Origin: Bacteroidota bacterium
GTDB lineage: Bacteria; Bacteroidota; Bacteroidia; AKYH767-A; 2013-40CM-41-45
Assembly: GCA_016708785.1 (NCBI GenBank)
Contig: JADJFC010000003.1
Location: 62,001 to 126,000, forward strand
Length of the DNA stretch: 64,000 nt
Direction: 5' to 3'
This document shows, one piece after another, positions 27,392 through 36,370 of the stretch; position 1 is the first letter of the stretch, and the number at the start of each line of letters is the position of its first letter. Both the position numbers and the translations under genes were made by a program. The notes under the pieces are model-generated. The model did not search any database, was not told the origin of the DNA, and saw only the letters and a list, made by a program, of their open reading frames with translations.

Positions 27392-27403
27392 CCTATATTT
27401 GAA

Positions 27404-27769
27404 ATGATGAAATGGTCGGCGCTTTTTTTCTTATTTATTATCTTAAGTTCTTGTGCTAAAGAGAAACTTCAGCAAACAATTATCCGTCCGCCAAATTGCG
27501 ACAGCTTGCGCTTCACTTTTAATGAACATATCCTGCCAATACTTAATGCCAATTGTAATTTTACAGAATGTCATGCACCGGGTGGAAGAGGGGCATATGA
27601 TTACACAACTTATCCAACAGTCGCAAACCGGGTAAGAGCCGGCACTATTGAATATCGTATTGAATTACCTACATCCGATCCTCAACACATGCCTGAAAAA
27701 TTCAACCTAAGCCAATGTGATTATTTTCAAATTAAAACCTGGATACAACAAGGGTATCCCGAAAAATAA
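27404..27769 (+). CDS. Small lipoprotein with cytochrome c-like haem motif
   Basis: 121 residues with a lipobox (LSSC, Cys17). The middle reads ILPILNANCNFTECHAPGG, a C-x4-C-H arrangement; then YDYTTYPTV and HMPEKFNLSQCDYFQIKTWIQQG. The overall pattern is that of the small cytochrome c-type domains in which a methionine (here in HMPEKF) is the distal ligand. The x4 spacing rather than x2 is unusual, so haem attachment is not certain. The gene overlaps yceI by one base. Confidence 0.7.
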   Translation: MMKWSALFFLFIILSSCAKEKLQQTIIRPPNCDSLRFTFNEHILPILNANCNFTECHAPGGRGAYDYTTYPTVANRVRAGTIEYRIELPTSDPQHMPEKFNLSQCDYFQIKTWIQQGYPEK

Positions 27770-28331
27770 TGAAAAAACTTTACTCCTTATCATTTTTATA
27801 TGCTTCTCCAGAGGGGTCTTTGCCCAGGAATTATTCTCTGTCAGTAAAGGCCTGGTGACCTTCTATTCACATGCTCCGATTGAAGATATTACTGCTGAAA
27901 ACAAGCAACCGGGAAGCATGATCAACATGACAACTCGAGATATTGCTGTAATAATTCCGATTCGGAATTTCAAGTTCGCAAAAGAGCTCATGCAGGAACA
28001 TTTCAACGAAAAATATATGGAGTCCGAAAAATATCCCATGGCTTCCTTCAAAGGTATAATTACTGATGATGTTGATATATCAAAGGATGGTGAGGTGCAA
28101 GCTACTGCAAAAGGAATTATTTCAATTCACGGTGTAGAAAAGGAAATGACTCTAACCGGAACAATGAAAAGAACTGGAAATTCAATTTCACTTATTTCAG
28201 ATTTTAAAATTGCCATCAAAGATTTTAATATCACAGTGCCAAAATTGTTGTTCGAAAATATTGCTGAAGTGATTGATGTTCACGTTGCATTAGATTATAA
28301 GCCATTTCAGAAATCAAATTCAACCAAATGA
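27769..28331 (+). CDS. YceI family protein
   Basis: Lipocalin-like periplasmic protein that binds isoprenoid chains in characterised relatives. The start is ATG 27769, overlapping the previous stop. The six As after it should be seven: the corrected N-terminus MKKTLLLIIFICFSRGVFAQ is a good Sec signal and joins the long frame. Family features include VSKGLVTFYSHAPIEDI, FNEKYMESEKYPMASFKG and GIISIHGVEKEMTLTG. It is followed by the DUF5777 gene with an ATGA overlap. Confidence 0.87.
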
Positions 28332-29230
28332 AAAATATTACAACTCTAATTCTGTTTTTTTTTGTTTCGTGTGGAGTGGGATTTGCACAGGAAGACCTTC
28401 TTAAAATGTTGGAAACAGGATCACCTGTTAAAAGAGAGCCTGTGCTTGCTATGTTCAAAACGAATAAGCTGATCAACATTCACACTAATGAAACCGTTCG
28501 TAAAAATAATCTCGACGTAAGAATCAGTCACCTTTTTGGAAATATGGGCCAAGAGAGCGGAGGCGGTATCCATAACCTTTATGGAATAGATCAATCTGCA
28601 GATATTCGTATCGGATTTCACTATGGCATAACCGATCATCTGATGATAGGTGTAAGTCGCGCCAAAAGAAATGAAGATCTTGAAGGATTGATCAAATATA
28701 AAATTCTAAATCAAACAACTGATAATGCAGTTCCCGTTTCTATTTCCGCTTTCACAAATATTGCATACTCAATTAAAGAATCATCAGATTTTATCACCAA
28801 TACTTATCGCTTTTCTTACTGCTCCCAACTTATTTTTGCTCGCAAATTTACCTCGCGTTTTTCTGTCGTTGTTTTACCAACTTTTATCCATAGAAACTTT
28901 GTAAGTGCCGATGATGAAAATAATACTTTTAGTCTTTCCGGCGGATTCCGTCTGAAATTTACACCAAGCGCTTCAGTTATTGTTGATTACTCTCATACAT
29001 TTGGCAGACCGGATCTGGTATTGCCGCACTACGATGTAGTAGGTGTGGGAATAGAAGTTGAAACCGGCGGACACGTTTTCACAGTTATGTTCAGCAATGC
29101 TTCCGGAATTCTTGAAAACGATTATCTGGTCAACACAATGGATTCATGGTCAAAAGGCGGTTTCAAATTAAGTTTTAATATCTCCAGAATGTTCAAGATC
29201 GGCGGAGCAGATGCGGAACCCGGGAAGTAG
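28328..29230 (+). CDS. DUF5777 family beta-barrel protein
   Basis: 300 residues with a signal peptide (ends GFAQ) and alternating amphipathic beta strands, ending in a strand typical of outer membrane proteins (GGFKLSFNISRMFKIG). The internal block VRISHLFGNMGQESGGGIHNLYG identifies DUF5777. It probably forms a small outer membrane barrel. Co-transcription with yceI (4-base overlap) and the haem-motif lipoprotein suggests one envelope electron-transfer or lipid-handling unit; this is inferred from context. Confidence 0.85.
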   Translation: MKNITTLILFFFVSCGVGFAQEDLLKMLETGSPVKREPVLAMFKTNKLINIHTNETVRKNNLDVRISHLFGNMGQESGGGIHNLYGIDQSADIRIGFHYGITDHLMIGVSRAKRNEDLEGLIKYKILNQTTDNAVPVSISAFTNIAYSIKESSDFITNTYRFSYCSQLIFARKFTSRFSVVVLPTFIHRNFVSADDENNTFSLSGGFRLKFTPSASVIVDYSHTFGRPDLVLPHYDVVGVGIEVETGGHVFTVMFSNASGILENDYLVNTMDSWSKGGFKLSFNISRMFKIGGADAEPGK

Positions 29231-29264
29231 TTTTTTGAGATTGGAAAGTTGGGCTTTGATTTTT

Positions 29265-29347
29265 TTTAACACAAAGATCACTAAGAAAAAAAAGAAGTAC
29301 ATAAAGACCGCTTCATTATTTTCTCCCTTTTTTTCTTAGTGTCCTCC
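29265..29347. repeat. Inverted repeat of AACACAAAG / CTTAGTG words
   Basis: Left words AACACAAAG and ATCACTAAG recur at about 9-base spacing, and the right part contains the complement TTCTTAGTG around an AT-rich centre. It is a degenerate member of the CACAAAG repeats also seen at 33634. Confidence 0.6.
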
Positions 29348-29412
29348 TGTTAAAATATTATAGCAACATTTCCTAAAGGCAACCGTACAACGAAACCGCA
29401 TATTTCCTGCTC

Positions 29413-30309
29413 ATGTCGGTCGATTCACTAAATACAATAAACATCGCTTCTGTTGATTCAGTTGTCAGCCCGACTTCTAAGGTTTTACTTTCGGATACCA
29501 CAGCTGCTTCACCCCTCAACATCGACAGCGCACTTCATACATACTGGAAAACAGATTCTGTAGTTTACTTTAATGATAGTGTTGTTGTAAAAAGTAAATA
29601 CACCGACATTTACAAAGGACATCTATTGCACCCAAAAGGAAATGAAGCTATTGACCGGAACCATATTTCTCCTGTATGGTTTTTTCCCATTATTCTTATT
29701 GTCCTTGCTGTCTTTGCATCCCTGCGGATCTTTTATAATAAATACCTCAGTCAGATGTTAGTTGCTTTCGTCAATAATAATCTCACAAATCAAATTGTCC
29801 GTGATGAAAATATTCTTGTGCAAAGAGCTTCTGTATATCTGAGTATCGTTTTCAATTTGATTGCCGCTTTATTCTTGTATCTGATCAGTATTTATTATGG
29901 ATGGGAACTTGTCGGAATTGGTTTTGGCTTTAGTCGGTTTCTGTTTTTTGCCCTGGTCGTTTCTGCAGCTTATACTGTCAAATTCCTTATTCTAAAAATA
30001 TGCGGATGGCTTTTTAACCTGAACCGGGAAATGGCCACCTATATATTTAATACTTTCCTCATTAATAACATATTAGGTATCGCCATATTGCCCTTTGTCT
30101 GCCTGATTGCTTATAACCAACTACTCCCAACCTCCCTGCTAATCCTGATTTCAGTAATTTTAGCGGGTATTGCCTTCGCTTACCGGATGTTTCGCGGCGT
30201 TCTCGTAGGTTTGAGTATGCCTTCTTTCTCACTGCTCTATTTATTTTTATATCTTTGCACCCTTGAAATCGCGCCCTTGTTGATTTTGATTCGGATCATC
30301 GTGTCTTAA
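29413..30309 (+). CDS. DUF4271 domain membrane protein
   Basis: 298 residues. A Ser/Asp-rich extracytoplasmic N-terminal segment of about 90 residues is followed by six or seven membrane helices. The block FVNNNLTNQIVRDENILVQR and the location directly before hemD are characteristic of the DUF4271 family of Bacteroidota. No function is known. ATG 29413 begins right after the preceding gene-free stretch. It is probably co-transcribed with hemD (47-base gap). Confidence 0.82.
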   Translation: MSVDSLNTINIASVDSVVSPTSKVLLSDTTAASPLNIDSALHTYWKTDSVVYFNDSVVVKSKYTDIYKGHLLHPKGNEAIDRNHISPVWFFPIILIVLAVFASLRIFYNKYLSQMLVAFVNNNLTNQIVRDENILVQRASVYLSIVFNLIAALFLYLISIYYGWELVGIGFGFSRFLFFALVVSAAYTVKFLILKICGWLFNLNREMATYIFNTFLINNILGIAILPFVCLIAYNQLLPTSLLILISVILAGIAFAYRMFRGVLVGLSMPSFSLLYLFLYLCTLEIAPLLILIRIIVS

Positions 30310-30356
30310 TCAACTGTGCACCCCCGATATCTTATAACGAAACGGAAATCCCATTT

Positions 30357-31109
30357 ATGAGTAGTTTGAAAGTTAAAAGTATCCTGGTTACACAGCCAAA
30401 GCCTGAAACAGATAAGTCGCCATATTTTGATTTATCAAAGAAATTTAGCGTAAAAATCGATTTTCGACCGTTCATTCATGTTGAACCGATTCCTGCTGCT
30501 AATTTCAGAAAAGATAAAGTGGCTATTCCTGATCATACTGCTGTAATACTAACTAGCCGTAATGCAGCAGATAATTTTTTCCGCATCTGCAATGAAATGC
30601 GAATCGTTGTTCCCGAGACAATGAAGTATTTCTGCATTTCAGAATCAACTGCCTATTACCTTCAGAAATTCGTTGTCTACCGTAAGAGAAAGATCTTCTT
30701 TGGTAAACAAACAATCAATGATCTGATGGACCTTATCAAAAAACACAAGAAGGAAAAATTCTTAGTCCCTTGTACTGATATCCATAAACAGGAAATTTTC
30801 GAAACCCTCGATACTCATTCAATTGATTACACAAAAGCAGTAATCTATAAAACCGTTGCCAGTGATCTTTCTGATCTTGCCGAGGTAAATTATGATGTGC
30901 TGGTTTTCTTTAGTCCTTCAGGGATTACCTCCCTTTTCAAAAACTTCCCTAAATTCAAGCAAAATAATACTCGTATTGCTGCCTTCGGTCCGACTACCGC
31001 TCAGGCTGTCGCTGATGCAGGATTACGTTTGGATATTTCAGCACCTGTTCCTGCAGCTCCATCCATGACGATGGCATTGGAACAATATATCAAGAAAGCA
31101 AATAAGTAA
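30357..31109 (+). CDS. hemD: Uroporphyrinogen-III synthase family protein
   Basis: 250 residues. HemD cyclises hydroxymethylbilane to uroporphyrinogen III in tetrapyrrole synthesis. Visible are the N-terminal VTQPKP strand, TSRNAADNFF (the SxNav motif), the central FISESTAYYLQ-like turn, and the C-terminal VFFSPSGITSLF followed by AAFGPTTAQAVADAG. The domain order (two Rossmann-like lobes) and length fit. It precedes rnpA by 6 bases, so these are likely one operon. Confidence 0.87.
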   Translation: MSSLKVKSILVTQPKPETDKSPYFDLSKKFSVKIDFRPFIHVEPIPAANFRKDKVAIPDHTAVILTSRNAADNFFRICNEMRIVVPETMKYFCISESTAYYLQKFVVYRKRKIFFGKQTINDLMDLIKKHKKEKFLVPCTDIHKQEIFETLDTHSIDYTKAVIYKTVASDLSDLAEVNYDVLVFFSPSGITSLFKNFPKFKQNNTRIAAFGPTTAQAVADAGLRLDISAPVPAAPSMTMALEQYIKKANK

Positions 31110-31115
31110 TACCCT

Positions 31116-31523
31116 ATGAACGCCGTTTCGCCTCGCCGTCATACTTTTAGAAAATCGGAGCGGCTAAATGGTCGTAAAGCAATTGAACAATTAGTTGCTT
31201 CCGGGAAGAATATCATTATTTCGCCTTTCAAATTGATGTGGATTCCAATCCTTTTACCAACTGATTCCCCTGCACAGATCGCCTTCAGCGTCCCCAAAAG
31301 AAATTTCAAAAAGGCTGTTGATAGAAACAGGATGAAAAGACTCATGCGAGAGTCGTATCGAAAAAATAAATCAGATATTTATACGTTACTTTCTGACAGG
31401 AAAATGCAGTGTGCTTTACTCCTCCATTACTCAGGAAAAACACAACTCACTTTTCAGGAAGCCGACGAAAAAATAAAACAAATATTACTGCGCTTTGCTA
31501 AAGATCTTCAAACTCATTCTTAG
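31116..31523 (+). CDS. rnpA: Ribonuclease P protein component
   Basis: 135 residues. Protein subunit that helps the RNase P RNA remove 5' leaders from pre-tRNA. The RNR motif (PKRNFKKAVDRNRMKRLMRE) is intact, and the N-terminal KSERLNGRKAIEQL and substrate-binding FAFSVPK-like segment match. Its 3' end overlaps yidD, the normal arrangement. Confidence 0.92.
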   Translation: MNAVSPRRHTFRKSERLNGRKAIEQLVASGKNIIISPFKLMWIPILLPTDSPAQIAFSVPKRNFKKAVDRNRMKRLMRESYRKNKSDIYTLLSDRKMQCALLLHYSGKTQLTFQEADEKIKQILLRFAKDLQTHS

Positions 31524-31745
31524 TAAACTCTTTCTCGGTCTCATCCGATTCTATCAGCTGGCGCTTTCTCCTTTGCTCCGTCCAAGTTGTCGCTTCGACC
31601 CCACATGCTCTACTTATGCTACTCAGGCAATAAAAAAATATGGCCCTTTCAAGGTGGTTGGTTAGCCATAAAAAGAATATCTCGCTGTCATCCGTGGGGT
31701 GGAAGTGGATACGATCCCTTACTCTTAAACTTACTCATACACTAA
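31495..31745 (+). CDS. yidD: YidD membrane protein insertion factor (frameshifted)
   Basis: This gene is short and broken but clear. From TTG 31495 the frame reads LKIFKLILSKLFLGLIRFYQ and then SPLLRPSCRFDPTCSTYA, the YidD signature with its conserved cysteines, up to KKYGPFK. There (about 31651) one A is missing; restoring it gives GGWLAIKRISRCHPWGG and SGYDP, ending at TAA 31743-31745. The expected length of about 83 residues results. YidD assists YidC-dependent insertion of inner membrane proteins. As is common, it overlaps the end of rnpA. Confidence 0.83.
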
Positions 31746-31791
31746 CTTACACTTAAACTATCATCTCCTCCTAAACATTTCACCCCAAAAT

Positions 31792-31826
31792 AAAATCTGC
31801 GGTTATTCTGCGCAATCTGCGGGAGA
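31792..31826 (+). repeat. 35-bp interspersed repeat, copy 2
   Basis: It matches the reverse complement of 14228-14262 in 33 of 35 positions. It lies in the 150-base spacer between yidD and the S41 protease. Confidence 0.8.
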
Positions 31827-31893
31827 AAATTATCACAGATTACCTATAGAAAAAACTAGAAACGCAGACGAAAATAAAATTGAAATCTTCCCC

Positions 31894-33600
31894 ATGAAAA
31901 AATTCATCAAAAACCAAAAGCTGAAAATTGTCATTGCTCTCACAGCTCTTGTTTCCATAACATCATATTCCTTCGTCGATAATTATTTCGAAGTCTCAAA
32001 AAACCTCGACATATTCTCTTCACTTTATCGTGAAGTCAATATGTACTATGTCGATTCAGTTGATCCCGGTAAATTGATGAAAAAAGGAATTGATGAAATG
32101 CTATCGACGCTTGATCCATACACAAATTATATTCCCGAATCAAACATAGAGGATTATCGATTCATGACGACCGGACAATATGGTGGAATTGGGGCAGTCA
32201 TCAGAGCGAAAGGAGATTTCGTAATTGTCAGTGAGCCTTATGAAGGGTTTCCGGCAGATAAAAGTGGACTTCGTGCAGGCGATGTCATTCTTGAGATCGA
32301 TGGCAAAACCACCAAGAATAAAAAGACAGATGAAATCAGTCGCGCTCTGAAAGGTTCGCCAAAAACAGAAGTAAAATTATTGATTCAACGAGAAGGCGTA
32401 GCAAAACCGTTCGAAAAAATTCTTGTTCGTGAAGAGATCAAAGTAAAACCTGTCCCATATTTTGGAATGATCAACAATAGTATCGGGTATATCAAACTAA
32501 ATAGTTTTACAGAAAATTCAGGCCGTGATGTTGCCGATGCTTTGAAAGAATTGAAATCAAATAATACACTTTCAGGCTTGGTTCTGGATCTGAGAGGCAA
32601 TCCGGGTGGACTACTCAACGAGGCAGTAAATATTTCCAATATTTTTATTCCGCGTGGACAAGAAATTGTAAGTACAAAAGGTCGCTACAAAGACGCAGAT
32701 CGTGCTTACAAGGCGATCAATGAGGCAGTTGATACCGAACTTCCTCTTGCTGTTATGGTGAACAGCGGTTCAGCTTCTGCGTCAGAAATTGTTTCCGGTT
32801 CTTTGCAGGATTTGGATAGAGCAGTTATTATCGGACAACGGACTTTTGGAAAAGGATTAGTACAGACAACACGCCCACTTTCTTATAATTCACAGATAAA
32901 AATTACAACATCGAAATATTATATTCCAAGTGGGAGATGTATTCAAGAACTCGATTATACTCATCGTAATGAAGATGGAAGCGTAGGCAAGATCCCGGAT
33001 TCCCTCGTCAGTGAATTCAAAACAAGCGCAGGCAGAAAAGTTTACGATGGCGGAGGAATTAATCCTGATTATTCTACACCTATCAAAAAATTGAATCCTA
33101 TTTGCAATAGTCTGGTAAATAAAAGTATCATCTTCGATTTCGCTTCCAGATACCGGACTCTTCATGATAGTATTCCAAAGGGAGATTTTGTGTTGACCGA
33201 TGCAGATTGGATTGAATTCCTGAAATATATTGCCGATAAGGAGTATGATTACATCACAAAAAGTGAAAAGTCGCTGGAAGAATTTAAAAAGAACAGCGAA
33301 GATGAATTGTATTATGAAACATTAAAATCCGATATAGAGACATTGCAGTCAAAATTGAATCACAACAAACAGGAAGATATCGACAAAAATAAAACAGATA
33401 TCGTTGCACTTCTTGAAGATGAAATCGCTTCTCGTTATGGCTATCAACAAGGTAGAATCCGTGAGTCGTTGACGCATGACAAAGAAATTATGAAGGCTAT
33501 AGATATACTTAACGATAAAGCTACTTATACAGGTATCCTTTCAGGAGCAATCAATGCAAGTGCAGGGGAGAAGAATGAAGGGGCTAAAATCAAAAATTAG
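31894..33600 (+). CDS. S41 family C-terminal processing peptidase (intact)
   Basis: 568 residues, periplasmic, with an N-terminal signal anchor. The order is an N-terminal helical region with LDPYTNYIPES, a PDZ domain at about 85-175 (GGIGAVI to GDVILEIDG), and a protease core with LDLRGNPGGLL. The nucleophile Ser in NSGSASASEIVSG is near residue 294, and the general base Lys in RTFGKGLVQ is near 321. A charged helical C-terminus may recognise substrates. Such proteases trim protein tails in the envelope. It lies downstream of hemD-rnpA-yidD, an order I associate with Bacteroidota. Confidence 0.9.
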   Translation: MKKFIKNQKLKIVIALTALVSITSYSFVDNYFEVSKNLDIFSSLYREVNMYYVDSVDPGKLMKKGIDEMLSTLDPYTNYIPESNIEDYRFMTTGQYGGIGAVIRAKGDFVIVSEPYEGFPADKSGLRAGDVILEIDGKTTKNKKTDEISRALKGSPKTEVKLLIQREGVAKPFEKILVREEIKVKPVPYFGMINNSIGYIKLNSFTENSGRDVADALKELKSNNTLSGLVLDLRGNPGGLLNEAVNISNIFIPRGQEIVSTKGRYKDADRAYKAINEAVDTELPLAVMVNSGSASASEIVSGSLQDLDRAVIIGQRTFGKGLVQTTRPLSYNSQIKITTSKYYIPSGRCIQELDYTHRNEDGSVGKIPDSLVSEFKTSAGRKVYDGGGINPDYSTPIKKLNPICNSLVNKSIIFDFASRYRTLHDSIPKGDFVLTDADWIEFLKYIADKEYDYITKSEKSLEEFKKNSEDELYYETLKSDIETLQSKLNHNKQEDIDKNKTDIVALLEDEIASRYGYQQGRIRESLTHDKEIMKAIDILNDKATYTGILSGAINASAGEKNEGAKIKN

Positions 33601-33675
33601 AATTCAAAAGCGTTTGCATTAAAAAATTAAACACAGAGTGCATTAAGAAAAAAATAGAGAAACACAAAGAATAAA

Positions 33676-33726
33676 AACACAAGGATACAATTCCGATAGC
33701 TATCGAGACACAATGAGACCACGGAT
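33676..33726. repeat. Half-copy of the AACACAAG repeat with GATAGCTATC palindrome
   Basis: It aligns with the left arm of the 20205 element, including the nested palindrome (here TCCGATAGCTATCGAG, one or two mismatches) and the ACCACGGA end. The right arm is missing. Upstream (33634-33670) lie degenerate CACAGAG/CACAAAG words. Confidence 0.75.
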
Positions 33727-33821
33727 GTATTTCAACGGAACGCACGTTTGAGAAAAACACGAGTTAGCAAGGCAACCCCGAAGAGTCCAAGTTGAATACT
33801 AATGCAAATGAACAAAGTAAC

Positions 33822-33950
33822 CGACCCCAGCGGGGTCGTATGTTGGTAGAAATAATACAAAATTACGCAGCGTGCGACCCCAGCGGAGTCGTATGTTGGT
33901 AGAAATAATGCAAAATTAGGTAGCGTACGACCCCGGAGGGGTCGCATGTG
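33822..33950. repeat. 53-bp direct repeats with CGACCCC-GGGGTCG palindromic cores
   Basis: Three copies of a 17-base core (CGACCCCAGCGGGGTCG and variants) begin at 33822, 33875 and 33928, exactly 53 bases apart, each followed by ATGTTGGTAGAAATAAT or a shortened form. The cores are hairpins with AG-C loops. Together with the preceding half-repeat they fill the gene-free 33601-33999 stretch. Confidence 0.9.
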
Positions 33951-33999
33951 ATTTGGAAATGCAATTATTATTATCGCAAAAGAAATAGAAACCAAGAAT

Positions 34000-35583
34000 T
34001 TGAGCCCAATTCTAAAATACAAAACAAACTACCTCTACCTCACCGGCCTCACACTGCTGATGTGCGGCTTGCCGGTGTCTTTGTTCCTTACCAGTCTCTC
34101 CCAATTCTTTCTTGTTGGTTCATTTATTCTGGAAGGAAACATCAAAGAAAAATGGAGTCGTTTTACTTCCAATAAAGTTGCAGTGCTATTTGTAGGAATT
34201 TGGTTATTGCACTTGGTTGGAATGCTCTGGACCTCTGATTTTGCAAATGGAATAAAAGATCTTAGGATAAAACTTCCACTACTTCTTTTGCCAATAATTA
34301 TTGCAGGGACAGAAAAACTGACTGAAAAACAATTCCGCTGGATCATGGGGGCATTTGTGTTTGCTGTTTTTGCAGGAACAATTTCTGCCATTTCAGTCTT
34401 AACAGGAATAATTCATAGAGAAATCTATGATATCAGAGACATTTTCATCTATAAAATATCTCATATTCGTTTTGCATTGTTTACTTGTGTGGCAATTTGC
34501 ACCTTGGTTTTTTATATCGGTTATAGAAAAGAGTTAACTCCTGTTGCTAAATTCGTTGCATTGATTTTGGCCGCATGGTTTGTTGTTTTTCTTTTTATCG
34601 TTCAGTCCCTGACCGGCTTAAGTATTCTTCTCATCTTAACTATTTCAATCTTTGTTTATCATCTTTTGGTTTCCGGAAATAAGATCAAGAAAGTTATTTC
34701 ACTTGTCATGATCGTCTGTATTCCTCTTGCTATAGGAATTTATATTTCTAAATTGGTAAAGGATTTCTATCAGGTAAAAACATTTACAATTAATGTAAAC
34801 GATAAGACCTCAGCAGGAAATGCATATGATTTTTATCTTGACGATGACAAATTTGAAAATGGTTACCAAGTCAATGTGTACTTATGTTACCCCGAATTAA
34901 AGACGGCATGGAATGAAAGAAGCCAGATCAAATTCGATTCCCTCGATTTGAGGAATCAACCGATTCGAGCAACCTTGGTTCGTTTCCTGACCAGCAAAGG
35001 ACAGAGGAAAGATGCAGATGCCGTATTTGCATTGACCGACAATGAAATTAGATCAATAGAAGCCGGCATTCCAAATGTGAACTCTCAGAAAATGTCTGAT
35101 ATCCGTTCGCGACTAAATCAAGTGATATGGGAAATTGACAATCTCCTGAAAGGCGGGGACCCAAGCGGCCACTCTGTTGCTCAACGTCTGGAATTCTGGC
35201 GTGCTGCTATTGGAATTATCAAAGTCCATCCTTTTATAGGAGTAGGTACCGGCGATCTGTTGAGTGCTTTCAATCGGCAATATGAATTGATGAATACAAA
35301 GCTGGATGAACATCATCGTCTTCGTTCACATAATCAATATCTCTCTATAGCCGCAGCCTTTGGCATTCCCGGACTGATCTATTTCCTTTTCGCACTTTTG
35401 TATCCTTTACGAAGAGCTAAACAATTGCCTGCGATCTTTATTTTGTTTCTCATCATTTGCATGGTATCAATGCTTACGGAAGATACTCTGGAAACTCAAC
35501 CGGGCGCAACATTTGTCGGATTGTTCTTTATTTTGTTTTACTGTCAGAAGCGGGAACCTGACAGTGAAAAAATAGTACATTAG
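34000..35583 (+). CDS. O-antigen ligase family membrane protein
   Basis: 527 residues, about twelve membrane helices in two blocks separated by a large periplasmic loop (about 265-395). The Wzy_C/WaaL signature is in RLEFWRAAIGIIKVHPFIGVGTGD and the conserved HNQYLSIAAAFGIPGL after the loop. These enzymes join polyprenyl-linked glycans to lipid A core or to proteins; in Bacteroidota either is possible. It starts at TTG 34000; ATG 34062 is the alternative but would remove part of the first helix. It is followed 8 bases later by a GT2 glycosyltransferase, so probably one operon. Confidence 0.82.
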   Translation: MSPILKYKTNYLYLTGLTLLMCGLPVSLFLTSLSQFFLVGSFILEGNIKEKWSRFTSNKVAVLFVGIWLLHLVGMLWTSDFANGIKDLRIKLPLLLLPIIIAGTEKLTEKQFRWIMGAFVFAVFAGTISAISVLTGIIHREIYDIRDIFIYKISHIRFALFTCVAICTLVFYIGYRKELTPVAKFVALILAAWFVVFLFIVQSLTGLSILLILTISIFVYHLLVSGNKIKKVISLVMIVCIPLAIGIYISKLVKDFYQVKTFTINVNDKTSAGNAYDFYLDDDKFENGYQVNVYLCYPELKTAWNERSQIKFDSLDLRNQPIRATLVRFLTSKGQRKDADAVFALTDNEIRSIEAGIPNVNSQKMSDIRSRLNQVIWEIDNLLKGGDPSGHSVAQRLEFWRAAIGIIKVHPFIGVGTGDLLSAFNRQYELMNTKLDEHHRLRSHNQYLSIAAAFGIPGLIYFLFALLYPLRRAKQLPAIFILFLIICMVSMLTEDTLETQPGATFVGLFFILFYCQKREPDSEKIVH

Positions 35584-35591
35584 CATTCAAT

Positions 35592-36344
35592 ATGACTCCT
35601 GTTTCTGTTGTTGTAATTACGTTCAATGAAGAGAAGAACATTGCACGATGTCTCGACTCTGTCAAAGATATTGCTGATGAGATCGTAATCGTTGATTCAT
35701 TCAGTAAAGACCGCACAAAAGAAATATGTCTGAGTTACGGGGCCAAATTCATCGAACACAAATTCGACGGGCACATCGAACAAAAGAATTTCGCAATTAC
35801 GCAGGCAAAATATCCACACATCCTTTCACTTGATGCTGATGAAGCCCTCGATGAACAGCTGAAGAAATCAATTTTGACAGCCAAAGAAAATTTTATTCTT
35901 GACGGTTACTACATGAATCGACTTACGAATTACTGCGGACATTGGGTTCGTCACAGTGGTTGGTACCCGGATACAAAGTTACGTTTGTGGGATAGCAGAA
36001 AAGGACATTGGGCGGGAATCAATCCACATGATAAATATGAATTAACATCCGGCGATTCTAATACCGGAAAACTGAATGGCGATATACTACATTATAGTTA
36101 TTACAGCGTAGCCGAACATTACAAGCAAGCAGAATATTTCGCCGACATAGCAGCAAAAGCATATTTCAAATTAGGAAAGAAAGCGCCATACTATAAAATG
36201 TTCATTAATCCAATTGCAAAATTTCTTCATCACTACATAGTTCACTTTGGTTTTTTGGATGGAGGAGTTGGATTTACGATTGCAAAAATTTCGGCTTGGT
36301 CGACTTATTTGAAGTATAAGAAACTTCATGAGCTTTCTCAATAA
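35592..36344 (+). CDS. Glycosyltransferase family 2 (WaaE/KdtX-like)
   Basis: 250 residues, GT-A fold. VSVVVITFNEEKNIARCLDS is the nucleotide-sugar binding start, DEIVIVDSFSKDRT follows, and SLDADEALD holds the DxD metal motif. HWVRHSGWYPDTKLRLW is typical of the WaaE/KdtX group that adds a hexose to inner-core LPS. No membrane anchor except a possible short C-terminal hydrophobic segment. Its neighbour, the O-antigen ligase gene, supports a role in surface glycans. Confidence 0.87.
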   Translation: MTPVSVVVITFNEEKNIARCLDSVKDIADEIVIVDSFSKDRTKEICLSYGAKFIEHKFDGHIEQKNFAITQAKYPHILSLDADEALDEQLKKSILTAKENFILDGYYMNRLTNYCGHWVRHSGWYPDTKLRLWDSRKGHWAGINPHDKYELTSGDSNTGKLNGDILHYSYYSVAEHYKQAEYFADIAAKAYFKLGKKAPYYKMFINPIAKFLHHYIVHFGFLDGGVGFTIAKISAWSTYLKYKKLHELSQ

Positions 36345-36370
36345 ATTTCTTTTAAATAAATGAAGTCTTT

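Noticed and set aside
33822..33950. CRISPR array
   Set aside because: Only three units, and the sequence between cores is itself repeated, so there are no unique spacers.
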